Assembly: GCA_902521615.1 (NCBI GenBank)
Contig: CABYSJ010000006.1
Coordinates: forward strand, 1-64,000
Length of the DNA: 64,000 bases
Reading direction: 5' to 3'
Source: an uncultured Pelagibacteraceae bacterium
Lineage (GTDB): Bacteria > Pseudomonadota > Alphaproteobacteria > Pelagibacterales > Pelagibacteraceae
The position numbers were made by a program, and so were the translations under genes. Numbering within the stretch: position 1 is the first letter of the stretch; each line of letters begins with the position of its first letter. The notes under the pieces are model-generated. The model ran no database searches. It was not told the DNA's origin and was given only the letters and a program-made list of their open reading frames with translations. Below, piece after piece: positions 1-9,329 of the stretch.

Positions 1-269
1 ATACAGTGACCCATCTCAAATCCTTTTCCAGGTATCGATCCAGCACCAACACAATAATGAGATGAATTATCTCCAAATGTAGTACCACCTACTGCCATCA
101 TACCTACCAAACCATCATAAGCAAAAGTCATTGGGTTTCCTTTATCATCAACAATTACTTTAGCATCACCAACAAAAAATCCTTTAAGATCTATTTTTCC
201 ACTATGACCATCTGCAAATGAAAGAGATGACATTAATGTAAAAACTAATGCTAATATTAATCTTTTCAT
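1..269 (-). CDS. Secreted hypothetical protein, 3' end cut by window edge
   Basis: A reading frame opens with ATG at 267-269 and runs leftward off the window, giving 89 codons. The first 19 residues (MKRLILALVFTLMSSLSFA) are a clear Sec signal peptide, followed by DGHSGKIDLKGFFVGDAKV. The mature part is glycine-rich and has a segment SHYCVGAGSIPGKGFEMGHC with two cysteines. The protein is therefore probably periplasmic. I do not recognise the family and the C-terminus is missing. It is transcribed divergently from the membrane protein at 430. Confidence 0.7.
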   Translation of the reverse strand, partial: MKRLILALVFTLMSSLSFADGHSGKIDLKGFFVGDAKVIVDDKGNPMTFAYDGLVGMMAVGGTTFGDNSSHYCVGAGSIPGKGFEMGHC

Positions 270-429
270 AATTTACCTTTCTAAATAGTTAAATCGTAAC
301 TAAATACTGTTACATTTTTATGAATGAGTCTCATGCGTTCATATCGCGCGTCAGATATGCAATTTTTATCAATAAGAAATGCTGTTTTTAGCTATTTAAT
401 TTGATTTTAATTTTTGATAACGTTGAATT
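270..429. promoter_or_regulatory. Divergent promoter region with a 6-bp-arm inverted repeat
   Basis: This 160-base gap separates two divergent genes, so it should hold both promoters. Its only notable structure is an inverted repeat at 340-359, CATATC-GCGCGTCA-GATATG. The GC-rich spacer stands out in such AT-rich DNA. It could be an operator or a short hairpin. I see no T-run, tRNA or known riboswitch. Confidence 0.35.
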
Positions 430-846
430 ATGATCGAAAAGTTTAATGGAATATTTTATTTAATCGTTTTTCTTGTTCATTTCATTATTTTTGCTGCTTA
501 TGCATATCAGACTGTTTTTGCTACAAAGAAATTTTTAGACAAATTTGGTATGGACGATTCAGGCGCTATAATGACAAGATTTTTCGGATCATTATTTATT
601 GGAGCTGTAGCTATGGCTATATGGGTTGGGTTCATAAGACCTGATGGGCTCCAAGGAACATGGGCTTTTTTTAATTTAGTATTTTTACAAAACCTTTCAG
701 CTTTTTGTGTGGGAATTTATACAATTAAAATAAATAAGTTAGGTCATACTCCACAAACATCTATTGAAGGTGTTATTACACCAGGAATTTTAACTTTGTT
801 AAGCGCAATACTTTGTTACGGATTAGCTGATAAAATTTATATCTAA
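430..846 (+). CDS. Small integral membrane protein of unknown function
   Basis: The 138-residue protein has four predicted hydrophobic membrane segments, at roughly residues 8-27, 50-68, 80-98 and 113-135. A conserved-looking soluble loop (KFGMDDSGAIMTRFFGS) lies after the first. There is no signal peptide cleavage site and I recognise no catalytic motif. Its stop codon overlaps the stop of the convergent cysK gene by four bases. The family is unknown to me; a small inner-membrane protein is the safe description. Confidence 0.75.
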   Translation: MIEKFNGIFYLIVFLVHFIIFAAYAYQTVFATKKFLDKFGMDDSGAIMTRFFGSLFIGAVAMAIWVGFIRPDGLQGTWAFFNLVFLQNLSAFCVGIYTIKINKLGHTPQTSIEGVITPGILTLLSAILCYGLADKIYI

Positions 847-1844
847 AACCAATTAGGTACTGGCAGACCTTTTTCTTCTAAGAATTTTTTATTGAACATT
901 TTAGTTGCGTATTTATCACTTCTGTCACAAAGAATGGTTACAATAGTTTTACCAGGTCCTAATTCTTTACCCATTCTTATTGCTCCAGCGATATTGATAC
1001 CACAACTAGTACCTAAGCTCAGGCCTTCATTTTGAATTAAATCATAAAGAATAGGCAGTGCCTCATGATCATCTATTGAATAGGCATCATCAATCTTAGC
1101 CTCACCAAAGTTAGCTGTTACTCTACTTGAACCAATTCCTTCAGTAATTGATCCTCCTTCTGACTTTAGTTCACCATTCTTAATATAATTATAAAGAGCT
1201 GAACCTTTTGGATCAGACAGGTAAATTTTAATATCTTTGTTTTTTTCTTTAAGAGCATTACTTACACCAGAAATAGTTCCTCCAGTTCCAGAAGAACATA
1301 CAAAGCCATCAACTTTACCTTCAGTTTGTTCCCAAATTTCTTGTCCTGTCCCTTCGTAATGACCTTTGGCATTTGCAGTATTGTCAAACTGGTTAGCCCA
1401 AATGACACCGTTATTATTTGTTGGTCTTAATTCATCTGCAAGTCTTGCTGCTACTTTAACAAAATTATTGTCATCTTTATAAGGTTTAGGCGGCACTAAT
1501 CTTAATTCAGCTCCAAGATTTCTAAGTAAATCTTTTTTTTCTTGAGTTTGATTGTCATTCATTACGATGATTGTTTTATAACCTAAGGAATTTCCTAATA
1601 GACCTAAACCAATTCCAGTGTTACCAGCTGTACCTTCAACAACTGTCCCACCTTTTGTAATCAATTTTTTTTCTTTTGCATCTTTAATTAAAGCAAGTGC
1701 AGCTCTATCTTTTACTGATCCACCTGGATTTAAAAATTCTGCTTTTCCATAAATATTACATCCAGTAATTTCTGATGCTGCTCGTAATTTAATTAATGGA
1801 GTGTTTCCTATTCCTGAAATAAAATCGTTTTGTGTGTTATTCAT
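843..1844 (-). CDS. cysK: Cysteine synthase A (O-acetylserine sulfhydrylase)
   Basis: This is a fold-type II PLP enzyme that makes cysteine from O-acetylserine and sulfide. The PLP lysine is K45 in [11 protein letters not shown], and the phosphate-binding loop appears as [10 protein letters not shown]; both are diagnostic for the CysK/CBS family. The substrate loop [11 protein letters not shown] is also present. The length of 333 residues is normal. I chose ATG at 1844, giving MNNTQNDF, because an in-frame start at 1895 would add 17 residues lying inside cysE. The gene follows cysE with an 8-base overlap, so the two are translationally coupled. Confidence 0.93.
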   Translation of the reverse strand: MNNTQNDFISGIGNTPLIKLRAASEITGCNIYGKAEFLNPGGSVKDRAALALIKDAKEKKLITKGGTVVEGTAGNTGIGLGLLGNSLGYKTIIVMNDNQTQEKKDLLRNLGAELRLVPPKPYKDDNNFVKVAARLADELRPTNNNGVIWANQFDNTANAKGHYEGTGQEIWEQTEGKVDGFVCSSGTGGTISGVSNALKEKNKDIKIYLSDPKGSALYNYIKNGELKSEGGSITEGIGSSRVTANFGEAKIDDAYSIDDHEALPILYDLIQNEGLSLGTSCGINIAGAIRMGKELGPGKTIVTILCDRSDKYATKMFNKKFLEEKGLPVPNWF

Positions 1845-2421
1845 TTTCTGATTTTTTATCACTATCAGGCGTAATTCCATAAGGTTTAAATTCACTATCA
1901 GCTATTCCAACACTTCTTGCTGGAATTCCAACCATAACAGCATTTTCTGCAACATCTTTAGTTATAACTGCATTAGCTCCAATTCTTGCACCTTTGCCAA
2001 CAACTACTGGACCTAATACTTGTGCACCTGATCCAATTACTACATCTTCTTTTATAGTAGGATGTCTTTTCATGTTACGTTGATCATTAGAGTTTATACT
2101 AGGTGCAATTCCGCCTAATGTAACCATATGATAGATTGTAACATTGTCTCCAATGTCTGAAGTTTCGCCAATCACAACGCCCATTCCATGATCAATAAAT
2201 AAATTTTTTCCAATTTTAGCGTTTGGATGTATTTCGATACCAGTTAAGAATCTTGAAAATTGAGAAATGATTCTTGCAATCAAATGAAATTTTGCAGTAC
2301 TAAAAAAATTAGCTATTCTATGAAAGAATACCGCTTTAACACCTGGATAAGTTAATATTAAACTTAATTTAGATTTTGCTGCTGGATCTCTATCAATTAT
2401 TGATTGTAAAAAATCACTCAT
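1837..2421 (-). CDS. cysE: Serine O-acetyltransferase, short form
   Basis: The enzyme acetylates serine with acetyl-CoA, the step before cysK. The C-terminal half is a left-handed beta-helix of hexapeptide repeats ([19 protein letters not shown], then [21 protein letters not shown]), with the catalytic His in [10 protein letters not shown]. At 194 residues it lacks most of the long N-terminal helical domain of enterobacterial CysE and resembles the short EpsC/Gram-positive type. The first 55 residues keep a [17 protein letters not shown] helix. It is the first gene of a two-gene operon with cysK. Confidence 0.92.
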   Translation of the reverse strand: MSDFLQSIIDRDPAAKSKLSLILTYPGVKAVFFHRIANFFSTAKFHLIARIISQFSRFLTGIEIHPNAKIGKNLFIDHGMGVVIGETSDIGDNVTIYHMVTLGGIAPSINSNDQRNMKRHPTIKEDVVIGSGAQVLGPVVVGKGARIGANAVITKDVAENAVMVGIPARSVGIADSEFKPYGITPDSDKKSENE

Positions 2422-2501
2422 ATTTATTAAGTTTAGTTGCTGTTGATTAAAAAATTATATGCCTTATATAGTATTTAAATGCTCAATTTAAAGAGGTTTA
2501 T

Positions 2502-2912
2502 ATGTACAAAAACACCAATTGTTTTCATCTAGCTATCCCTTGTGGAGACCTAGAGGTTGCAAAAAAATTTTACAGTGAAACTTTAGGATGTAGGTTAGAT
2601 AACTCCGCACAAGAGTGGGCAGATGTTGATTTTTGGGGGAATGAATTAACTTTGCATAAAAGCGAACATAAATTAGACAATGAGAGACATGATGTAGACA
2701 TGGGAAATGTTTCTGTTCCTCATTTTGGTGTTCATTTATCCAGAAAAGACTTTGATGCTTTAAAACAAAGATTAAAAGATAGTGGAACTAAGTATTACGA
2801 CGAACCTTATTTGAGATTTAAAGGAACAAAATACGAGCAAGAAACTTTCTTCGTTAAAGACCCAAACGAAAATATTCTAGAAATCAAAACATTAACAGCA
2901 AATCCAGAGTAA
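2502..2912 (+). CDS. VOC-family (glyoxalase/bleomycin-resistance-like) protein
   Basis: A 136-residue protein with two beta-alpha-beta-beta-beta modules of the vicinal oxygen chelate fold. It starts CFHLAIPCGDLEVAKKFYSE and ends FFVKDPNENILEIKT. Likely metal ligands are the first His (FHLAIP), the His in VPHFGVHLS and the Glu in LEIKT. The substrate cannot be inferred from sequence; VOC proteins include dioxygenases, glyoxalases and isomerases. An AG-rich ribosome site (aaagagg) precedes the ATG. The next gene starts 12 bases downstream, so the two may be co-transcribed. Confidence 0.85.
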   Translation: MYKNTNCFHLAIPCGDLEVAKKFYSETLGCRLDNSAQEWADVDFWGNELTLHKSEHKLDNERHDVDMGNVSVPHFGVHLSRKDFDALKQRLKDSGTKYYDEPYLRFKGTKYEQETFFVKDPNENILEIKTLTANPE

Positions 2913-2924
2913 ACTTAAAGCCTA

Positions 2925-3530
2925 ATGGAATACCTGGTATTAGGCTTCTTTACTGGGATTAGCTTAATCTTAGCTATAGGTGCCCAGAATATTTTTGTTA
3001 TTGAGCAAGGTTTAAAAAAACAACATATATTTATTGTTTGCTTAATATGCTCAATATCAGATTTGATATTAATTTTTTTGGGTATTTTTCTTTTCCATTA
3101 TTTTAATCAATATTTTAACTCTTTAATTGAATTAATTTTAAATTTATTTTTAATTTTATTTTTACTACACTTTATTTTTAAAAAAATAAAATCTCATTAT
3201 TCTGATATTAATTTTAGCATTGAGCCAAATAATATTTCAAAATTAAATATTGTATTTAAAACTTTAGGATTTACATATTTAAATCCACATGTTTATTCTG
3301 ATACAGTTTTTTTTCTTGGAAATTTTTCAAAAAATTATTTACTTAACCAAAAAATTTTATTTGGGATAGGTGCGTCTATAGCATCATTTTTATTTTTTTT
3401 TATATTAGGATATTTATCTAATTATTTATCGAAGTATGCTAACAGTAAAAAAATTTGGAAAATAATTAATGTTTTTATTATATGTTTTATGTCTATTTTA
3501 ACTTTATTCATTATTAAGGAAATATTATGA
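2925..3530 (+). CDS. LysE/ArgO-family amino-acid exporter
   Basis: A 201-residue, very hydrophobic protein with about six membrane segments. The N-terminus (FFTGISLILAIGAQNIFVIEQG) has the LysE-family signature in which small residues and an Asn pair follow the first helix. A conserved cytoplasmic motif follows in GFTYLNPHVYSDT. The family exports basic or other amino acids and can relieve dipeptide overload. Its stop overlaps the start of the alpha/beta hydrolase by four bases. The actual substrate is not determinable here. Confidence 0.85.
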   Translation: MEYLVLGFFTGISLILAIGAQNIFVIEQGLKKQHIFIVCLICSISDLILIFLGIFLFHYFNQYFNSLIELILNLFLILFLLHFIFKKIKSHYSDINFSIEPNNISKLNIVFKTLGFTYLNPHVYSDTVFFLGNFSKNYLLNQKILFGIGASIASFLFFFILGYLSNYLSKYANSKKIWKIINVFIICFMSILTLFIIKEIL

Positions 3531-4282
3531 GCAATATTTATGTAGATGATTTAGGCGAAGGGTTTCCTTTTGTTTTAGTTCATGGTTATCTAGGCTCATC
3601 TGAAATGTGGACTTTTCAAAAAGAATTTTTTTCAAAAGATTATCGTGTGATTACCCCAGCTCTCCCAGGATTTGGAGAAAGTCATAATGTAAAATCTTTA
3701 GATTCTATTAATAAAATGGCTAAAGAAATTATAAATTTATTAGATCAAAAAAAGATCGATAAATTCAATTTAATTGGTCATTCAATGGGAGGAATGATTG
3801 TTCAAGAAATTACAAAATTGATTGGGGATAGAGTTAATAAATTAATTTGTTTTGCAACAGGATCCATTGGAGATATCCCGGGAAGATTTGAGACTATGGA
3901 TGAAACAAGGGAAAAACTTAAAAAAGAAGGTACACAACTCTCTTTTTCTAGAGTACCTCTTAAGTGGTTTGTAAAAGGTGATAAGGACAAAAATTATTTC
4001 CTTTGTGAAAATGCTGTTAAAAATGTTTCATTAGAAGCTGCTGATAATGCACTATTAGCAATGAAAAATTGGAGAGGTAAAGAAAATTTAAAAAATATAA
4101 ATTGTGAAACTCTAATAATATGGGGTGATAAAGATACTTCATATAATTTTGATCAAGTTGATACTCTAAATAAAAATATTAAAAATAGTCGTTTAGAAAT
4201 ATTTAAAGATTGTGCTCATAATGTTCACTTAGAACAGCCTGATCAATTTAATAATTTAGTAAAAGAATTTATCTCAAAATAA
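3527..4282 (+). CDS. Alpha/beta hydrolase
   Basis: A 251-residue cytosolic hydrolase. The oxyanion-hole segment is VHGYLGSSEMW. The nucleophile elbow is GHSMGG with Ser86. The acid is in IIWGDKDTSY and the catalytic His in CAHNVHLEQP. A complete triad suggests an active esterase, lyase or C-C hydrolase of the MhpC/BioH type. No substrate can be named. ATGA coupling to the upstream exporter (four-base overlap) indicates one transcript. The 3' end overlaps the convergent HAD-like gene by 14 bases. Confidence 0.88.
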   Translation: MSNIYVDDLGEGFPFVLVHGYLGSSEMWTFQKEFFSKDYRVITPALPGFGESHNVKSLDSINKMAKEIINLLDQKKIDKFNLIGHSMGGMIVQEITKLIGDRVNKLICFATGSIGDIPGRFETMDETREKLKKEGTQLSFSRVPLKWFVKGDKDKNYFLCENAVKNVSLEAADNALLAMKNWRGKENLKNINCETLIIWGDKDTSYNFDQVDTLNKNIKNSRLEIFKDCAHNVHLEQPDQFNNLVKEFISK

Positions 4283-4931
4283 TATTTTTATTAAGCCTAT
4301 AAACTTTTTTATAAGCTCCAATAAATTTTTTTGAAGAATGAAATTTTCCAGGAAAAATTATACATTTTATTTTAGCTTGCTTAGCTGAATTTAAGCTTTC
4401 TTGAGAGTCCTCAATTGCTACACAATCATTAGGTTTAAGCTTAAGTTTTTTAAGCGCTAATAAGTATATATCGGGGTTAGGTTTGAATTTTTTTACTAAT
4501 TTCGCATTCCCTATAAAGTTAAAATCTCTTTTATTAATTGAATTTCTTAAAGAGTATAAGATTGCATTTATATTGTTTGAAGATGTAGATGAAACAAATG
4601 CAATTTTAATATTTTCTTTTTTACATAAAGAAATTAAATTTTTAACACCTGACCTTAATTTAAGCTGATTTTTTTTAAGATAATTATTAAAGATTTTTGT
4701 TTTTAAATTTCTTAAATATACTGAGTTTACTTTAATTTTTTTCATTTTGGCATATTTTGATATTCTATCTTTGCCACCAGATTTATTTAATAAACTTAAA
4801 TACTTGCGTTTGGTCCAATTCCAATCAAGCCCATATTGTTTGAATGCTTTATTAAATGACTTTCTTTGAATTTCTGAGGTTTCAACAATAGATCCAATAG
4901 ACCCAAAAAGTAATGCTTTATAATATTTCAA
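4269..4931 (-). CDS. HAD-like (CbbY-type) protein lacking the nucleophilic aspartate
   Basis: A 220-residue protein with the haloacid dehalogenase layout: a helical cap, then motif II (IAFVSSTSS), motif III Lys (KKFKPNPDI) and motif IV (AIEDSQES). In the first motif, however, where DxDG[TS] is expected, the sequence is LLFGSIGSIVE. Gly10 and Ile12 replace both aspartates. Normal HAD phosphatases use the first Asp as nucleophile, so this protein is either non-catalytic or works differently. Its start overlaps the permease gene by four bases, so it is the last gene of the ABC operon and may act on the imported substrate or as a regulator. Confidence 0.82.
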   Translation of the reverse strand: MKYYKALLFGSIGSIVETSEIQRKSFNKAFKQYGLDWNWTKRKYLSLLNKSGGKDRISKYAKMKKIKVNSVYLRNLKTKIFNNYLKKNQLKLRSGVKNLISLCKKENIKIAFVSSTSSNNINAILYSLRNSINKRDFNFIGNAKLVKKFKPNPDIYLLALKKLKLKPNDCVAIEDSQESLNSAKQAKIKCIIFPGKFHSSKKFIGAYKKVYRLNKNIILR

Positions 4932-5809
4932 CCTTTTACAGCTCCAGCAGTTAAACCACTAATGACCTGTCTTTGGAAAAACATAACAAGCATAAATAAA
5001 GGTGCAGTAGCAGATACAACTGCAGAAACTGCCCACATTAAATTTCCTTCATGTTGATTAGTACCTAAATAACTTTGTATTTTTGGAACCATAGTATGAT
5101 TTTCTTGATTAAGAAGTAATGCTGTTACTGTAAAATCATTATAAGCTAACATTAAACTAAATAAACCTGCTGTAATTACTCCAGGCCACATCACAGGCAT
5201 AATAATATGCCTAAAAGCTTGAAAATAAGAACAACCATCTATTAAAGCACTTTCATCAAGTTCTTTAGGAACAGTTTTGAAAAATGAATAAAGCAGCCAC
5301 AATGTAAAAGGTTGATTTATAGCAACCAAAACAACAATCGTAGTAGGAAGAATTCCCCAAATCTGCAATTCAAAGAAAGGAAAAAGATATCCTGATACTA
5401 AAGTTATATGTGGCATAGCTCTAAAAATTAAAGCTGCCATTAAAATCCAAAAAGCATATTTCTCAGTTGATCTTGAAAGAGCGTATGCTCCTAAAGTTCC
5501 TAAAAACAAAGAAATACTTACAACAAATACTGTAACTATAATTGTATTTTTTGATGCTTTCCAAAATTCGCCTTCAGTCCAAGCCTGAGTATAAGCATTA
5601 GTTGTAAATTGTCCGCCTGTTTCAATTAAGGTATTAAATGCTGATATCGCATACCACCAATCAGATCTTGAAAAGAAATCAGCTCTTACTTTAAATGATC
5701 CCCAAAAAGTCCAAATAAAAGGGAAGCAAGCAATTAACAACCAAGTAATTATAAAAATAGTATTAAAAGTTTTTAAACGAGTTGATTTTGTATCTAGTCC
5801 ATAATCCAT
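4928..5809 (-). CDS. ABC transporter permease, MalG type
   Basis: A 293-residue inner-membrane permease with six membrane segments. The cytoplasmic EAA loop that docks the ATPase is ELDESALIDGCSYFQAFRH, followed by IIMPVMWPG. It belongs to the carbohydrate-type (CUT1) importers and pairs with the MalF-type permease directly upstream, two bases away. The C-terminus GLTAGAVKG is typical of MalG-type subunits. No ATPase gene is present in this operon; the ATPase at 12375 on the other strand is the obvious candidate. The substrate is probably a sugar, polyol or related solute. Confidence 0.9.
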   Translation of the reverse strand: MDYGLDTKSTRLKTFNTIFIITWLLIACFPFIWTFWGSFKVRADFFSRSDWWYAISAFNTLIETGGQFTTNAYTQAWTEGEFWKASKNTIIVTVFVVSISLFLGTLGAYALSRSTEKYAFWILMAALIFRAMPHITLVSGYLFPFFELQIWGILPTTIVVLVAINQPFTLWLLYSFFKTVPKELDESALIDGCSYFQAFRHIIMPVMWPGVITAGLFSLMLAYNDFTVTALLLNQENHTMVPKIQSYLGTNQHEGNLMWAVSAVVSATAPLFMLVMFFQRQVISGLTAGAVKG

Positions 5810-5811
5810 AA

Positions 5812-6840
5812 TTATCTCGCTGTTTTAAATTCTTTCCAAGTTCTAATTAATACTGGTGCTAGCAGAATAGCTATACCAATAATAGTCATCATTGAAGTAG
5901 CTGCAGCAGAACCAAACAATATTACTTCCTCATTAACTAAATTATCATAGATTAACCAAGATAATGATTGTGCACTTCCTTCAGCGCTAAAACCAATAAT
6001 GGGCTCAAATACTCTAAAGTTATCCATTAAAGAAATCAAAGCAACAAATGTAACTACAGGATAAATATGCGGTAAAACTATATGTTTAATTCTTTGAATT
6101 CTTGATGCTCCATCTATAATTGCAGCTTCAATTGGTTCTTGAGGGACTGTTTGAAGTGCTGCATAAAAAACCACAAAAGCAAAAGGGGAGTGATGCCAAA
6201 TCCCATAAATAATAATTGTAATCCAAGTTAATGTTTTCGAGGATTTAAGTGATAAATATGGATCATTCATTAAATTTTGAATATTTGCTCCAATTATCCC
6301 TTGTGAGTCTATCATCCAAAATAATACCAATGATCCAACCAATGGTGTAACAATCATTGGTAAAATTGTACCAAAGATTAAAGGTCCTCTAATTTTTCTA
6401 GCAACTGCGTTTAAACTTAATGCAATAATAAACCCTAATAGGAGTACATTTGGCGTAACAAACAAACAATAAGTTAAAGTAAATATTAGAGCTTTATAAA
6501 AGGGAAGATTAGTTACTTGGTCTACAAAAGCGCCAAAACTTTCAGTTTCATTCCAAAATTTTTTTATTTCATCAACTGCTAAATGATTTCGATCAGTATA
6601 AGTGCCAAAACCATTAAATTTTCCAAGAGGCTTTGCTTCTCTAATTTTTGAGGTTTCCTCGTTATCAACTACAATTGAAACAGTACATCCAAAAGGATCA
6701 CATTTTTTAACTTCTTTTACTACTTGATCATGTTGTGCATAAAAGGATTGAATGCCGGTAGATATAATTGGTAACCCAATAAACAGGATCATTGCTAAGC
6801 CTGTTGGTAAGAAAAACCAAAAAAAAGTTTTATTAGGCAT
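5812..6840 (-). CDS. ABC transporter permease, MalF type, with periplasmic insert
   Basis: A 342-residue permease with a normal C-terminal six-helix core and EAA loop EPIEAAIIDGASRIQRIKH. Between the first membrane helix (about 8-30) and the next (about 115-135) is an insert of some 70-80 residues. It carries two cysteines (KKCDPFGCTV) that could form a disulfide if periplasmic. The position resembles the P2 loop of E. coli MalF, which touches the binding protein; by analogy it may do so here. The gene follows the binding-protein gene after a hairpin. Confidence 0.9.
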   Translation of the reverse strand: MPNKTFFWFFLPTGLAMILFIGLPIISTGIQSFYAQHDQVVKEVKKCDPFGCTVSIVVDNEETSKIREAKPLGKFNGFGTYTDRNHLAVDEIKKFWNETESFGAFVDQVTNLPFYKALIFTLTYCLFVTPNVLLLGFIIALSLNAVARKIRGPLIFGTILPMIVTPLVGSLVLFWMIDSQGIIGANIQNLMNDPYLSLKSSKTLTWITIIIYGIWHHSPFAFVVFYAALQTVPQEPIEAAIIDGASRIQRIKHIVLPHIYPVVTFVALISLMDNFRVFEPIIGFSAEGSAQSLSWLIYDNLVNEEVILFGSAAATSMMTIIGIAILLAPVLIRTWKEFKTAR

Positions 6841-6852
6841 TTAAATATTGAT

Positions 6853-6877
6853 TAAGTGGGGAGTAAATCCCCACTTA
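6853..6877 (-). terminator. Intercistronic hairpin between binding protein and permease
   Basis: TAAGTGGGGA, a 5-base loop and TCCCCACTTA form a perfect 10-bp stem in the 50 bases between the binding-protein stop and the permease start. No strong U-run follows on the minus strand, so it looks more like a mRNA-stabilising or partial-termination element than a full terminator. Such elements raise binding-protein levels over permease levels in the malE-malF intergenic region. Confidence 0.7.
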
Positions 6878-6890
6878 TAAGTTTTAGATT

Positions 6891-8111
6891 TTATAGAAAG
6901 CCTTGTTCTTTAGCTTTACTAATGTAAGCAGCCTCAACATCTTTCAATGCTTGTTCAGCTGACTCTTTACCTTGTAAAAACTCAACAATCTCACTTCCTA
7001 ATGCACCATGCATTAAACCCATTTGCGGTAACATTGGATATGGTTTTGCTCCCATTTTTACAGCTTCGATAACACCAATAGATTTTGGTCCTGGTACAAA
7101 CCCTTCTACTAACCAAACGGCTTGATCAGCAGCGTCAGCAACCATTTTCTTATTTGATGCAGCATGCGCTAAAGATCTAAATGTTGCCTCAGCATCTGCA
7201 TCAGATCTGTTTTTTGCAAGTGTGAAACCATCCCACCATAATGTAGCAGCTGGAATATTTCCTCCACCTACAGTAGCAGGTCCAGTTAATTTAGTTGCCT
7301 TAGTAATGTTAGGATCACCTTCATCATCCAAAAGTGTTCCTGATCTAGATGCCCATAATGTCATCAATGCAACATTTCCGGATTCCCATTCTACTTTAAT
7401 TGCTTCACTATCATGAGTTAAGTAATCAGGGTTACTCAATTCAGACAATTTTTTTAACATATTTAAAGTAGCAACGCCTTTAGCATTATTAATATTAGGC
7501 TCTGCACTTCCGGATTTAAAGAATTCACCACCGTGACCAATAAACATGTTCACAAATTCTTCTGCTAAATTCCAACCAGCTTTGTATGCAGCTGCGTAAG
7601 GATATTGCATTTTACCTGAGGCTCTAATTTTTTCAGATGCTGCAACTACTTCCTCATAAGTTTTTGGAATAGCTATACCAAGATCTTTCAAAACATCTTC
7701 TCTGTAATACAAATGTTGAGTATTAGCCATAAACGCTACAGCCATTACTTTTCCATCGATTGTAATTAATTGAGAATCTTGAATTCCTTTTCCATATTTT
7801 TTAACAAGATCATCTAATGGTCTAATTAAATCTTGGTTCATCAAAGGAACAATTGAACTATTAGCTGCAATTCTTGCTGAAAACTCAGATGGATTTGCAG
7901 TCAAAGCTGGCACAGCGATTTTATTATGCTCAGATGAGTGAGTCACTTTAAAATCAGCACTTCCCTTACATTGTTTAGAAGTTTCAACGAAAGTTCTTAA
8001 TGCAGGAAAATCATTAGCCAAAATATTTATCGAACCACTTTTTATGTTACAGTCTGCAAATGCAGAAGTTCCAAAAAGTAGAAACAATAAAGTAACTAGT
8101 ATTTTTCTCAT
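6891..8111 (-). CDS. Extracellular solute-binding protein of sugar-type ABC importer
   Basis: A 406-residue periplasmic protein. The signal peptide MRKILVTLLFLLFGTSAFA is followed by DCNIKSGSINILANDFPAL. Features typical of family 1 binding proteins are present: VPALTANPSEF, a lobe crossover near VIPKTYEEVVAASEKI, and aromatic-rich WWDGFTLAKN. It delivers substrate to the two permeases encoded just downstream. It is preceded by an 87-base gap after the MetE-like gene, which probably carries its own promoter. Ligand unknown. Confidence 0.9.
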   Translation of the reverse strand: MRKILVTLLFLLFGTSAFADCNIKSGSINILANDFPALRTFVETSKQCKGSADFKVTHSSEHNKIAVPALTANPSEFSARIAANSSIVPLMNQDLIRPLDDLVKKYGKGIQDSQLITIDGKVMAVAFMANTQHLYYREDVLKDLGIAIPKTYEEVVAASEKIRASGKMQYPYAAAYKAGWNLAEEFVNMFIGHGGEFFKSGSAEPNINNAKGVATLNMLKKLSELSNPDYLTHDSEAIKVEWESGNVALMTLWASRSGTLLDDEGDPNITKATKLTGPATVGGGNIPAATLWWDGFTLAKNRSDADAEATFRSLAHAASNKKMVADAADQAVWLVEGFVPGPKSIGVIEAVKMGAKPYPMLPQMGLMHGALGSEIVEFLQGKESAEQALKDVEAAYISKAKEQGFL

Positions 8112-8198
8112 ATGTTTTCTCTCTATTTTGTTTGTTAGTTAAATTATAATTTAAGTTAGAAAACTATATCTACTCATGAAATAGAATAAAAGTGATAA

Positions 8199-9326
8199 TT
8201 AAATCACTTTTGACGCAAGTTCCGCTCCACTCACTAACGACTCCAGCTTTTTATAAACAATATTTTCATCTACATTTCCAAAGCCAGCAAAGGTGCTAAA
8301 TCCACAGTCAGTCCCAGCTAATAATTGTTCAGCATCAATGACCTTAGAAAAGGTTAAAATTCTATTCTTTACAACTTCGGGATGTTCTACAAAATTTGTT
8401 GTAGAATCTATTACACCTGGGGCAATTATTTTGTCTTTTGGAATATTTATATTTTGAAAAATTTGCCACTCATGAGAATGTCTTGGATTAGATGACTCAA
8501 TTAGATAAGTCTGTACATTAGCTTTCAACGCAATTGGCATTATCTTTTCTAACGGAATATCATGTAGATGGGGTCCTTCATAATTTCCCCAACAGATATG
8601 TAGTCTTATACTAGAGCTGTCGATATTTTTAATAGCATTATTTAGACATTCTATTTGTTTTTCAGCTCTAATTAGAAATTCAGATTCAGATAAATCTTTA
8701 AAAGTCATGTGTCTAGCAAGAGCTAAATCTGGACAATCTAACTGAAGTTTTAATCCATTTGATGTAATTTCTTCATACTCATCTTTCATAAGGTTAGATA
8801 AGTTTTCTAAATACTCATCATCATTTTTATAATATTTATTTGGCAAGAAAGCAGAAATAACTCCAGGAGAGGCAGCGTTCATGAAACCATCTTTGTGATT
8901 ATTTTTTTCTAATGCTTGTTTAAAATTATTAATATCTTTTGTTAAGGAAGTTTTATCTTTAATTTTTAATTCACTAGTACAACATGGTCTTGTATAAGTT
9001 GGAGTACCACCTGTTCTTGCAATTCTTTCTTTAAAAGAAGGAAAGTCATCTAAATCTTTAGGCGCTTTTCTCTCACTCTCTCCAGAAAATCCATCAATTC
9101 TATCCTTAACATAAGTAGCGTAACTAATCTTAGACATCTCACCATCGCTAATATAATCAATTCCAACCTCGATTTGTTTTTTAACAATCTTGTTAACATC
9201 TTTTTGAACAACCTTATCAAATTGATTAAAATCTATTTGTTCTTTTTGATCTTTCTTAAACAAGAGTTCAGATAATTCATTTGATCTAGGCAAACTACCC
9301 ACATGTGTTGTTTTAATTTTTGTCAT
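8199..9326 (-). CDS. MetE-like cobalamin-independent methyltransferase-family protein
   Basis: A 375-residue protein matching the C-terminal catalytic barrel of cobalamin-independent methionine synthase, without the N-terminal domain. It begins with the family signature TTHVGSLPRS. All four predicted zinc ligands are present: H243 and C245 (RLHICWG), E277 (IESSNP) and C341 (GTDCGFST). Stand-alone barrels of this type move methyl or alkyl groups between thiols and other donors; true methionine synthesis is not assured. Location between a SnoaL/cupin pair and an ABC importer suggests a catabolic role, possibly removing a methyl group from an imported compound. That role is inference. Confidence 0.85.
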   Translation of the reverse strand: MTKIKTTHVGSLPRSNELSELLFKKDQKEQIDFNQFDKVVQKDVNKIVKKQIEVGIDYISDGEMSKISYATYVKDRIDGFSGESERKAPKDLDDFPSFKERIARTGGTPTYTRPCCTSELKIKDKTSLTKDINNFKQALEKNNHKDGFMNAASPGVISAFLPNKYYKNDDEYLENLSNLMKDEYEEITSNGLKLQLDCPDLALARHMTFKDLSESEFLIRAEKQIECLNNAIKNIDSSSIRLHICWGNYEGPHLHDIPLEKIMPIALKANVQTYLIESSNPRHSHEWQIFQNINIPKDKIIAPGVIDSTTNFVEHPEVVKNRILTFSKVIDAEQLLAGTDCGFSTFAGFGNVDENIVYKKLESLVSGAELASKVI

Positions 9327-9329
9327 AAT

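Noticed and set aside
1845..1895. Longer N-terminus for cysteine synthase
   Set aside because: The extra 17 residues do not match the family and lie inside cysE; the ATG at 1844 gives the expected [16 protein letters not shown] start.
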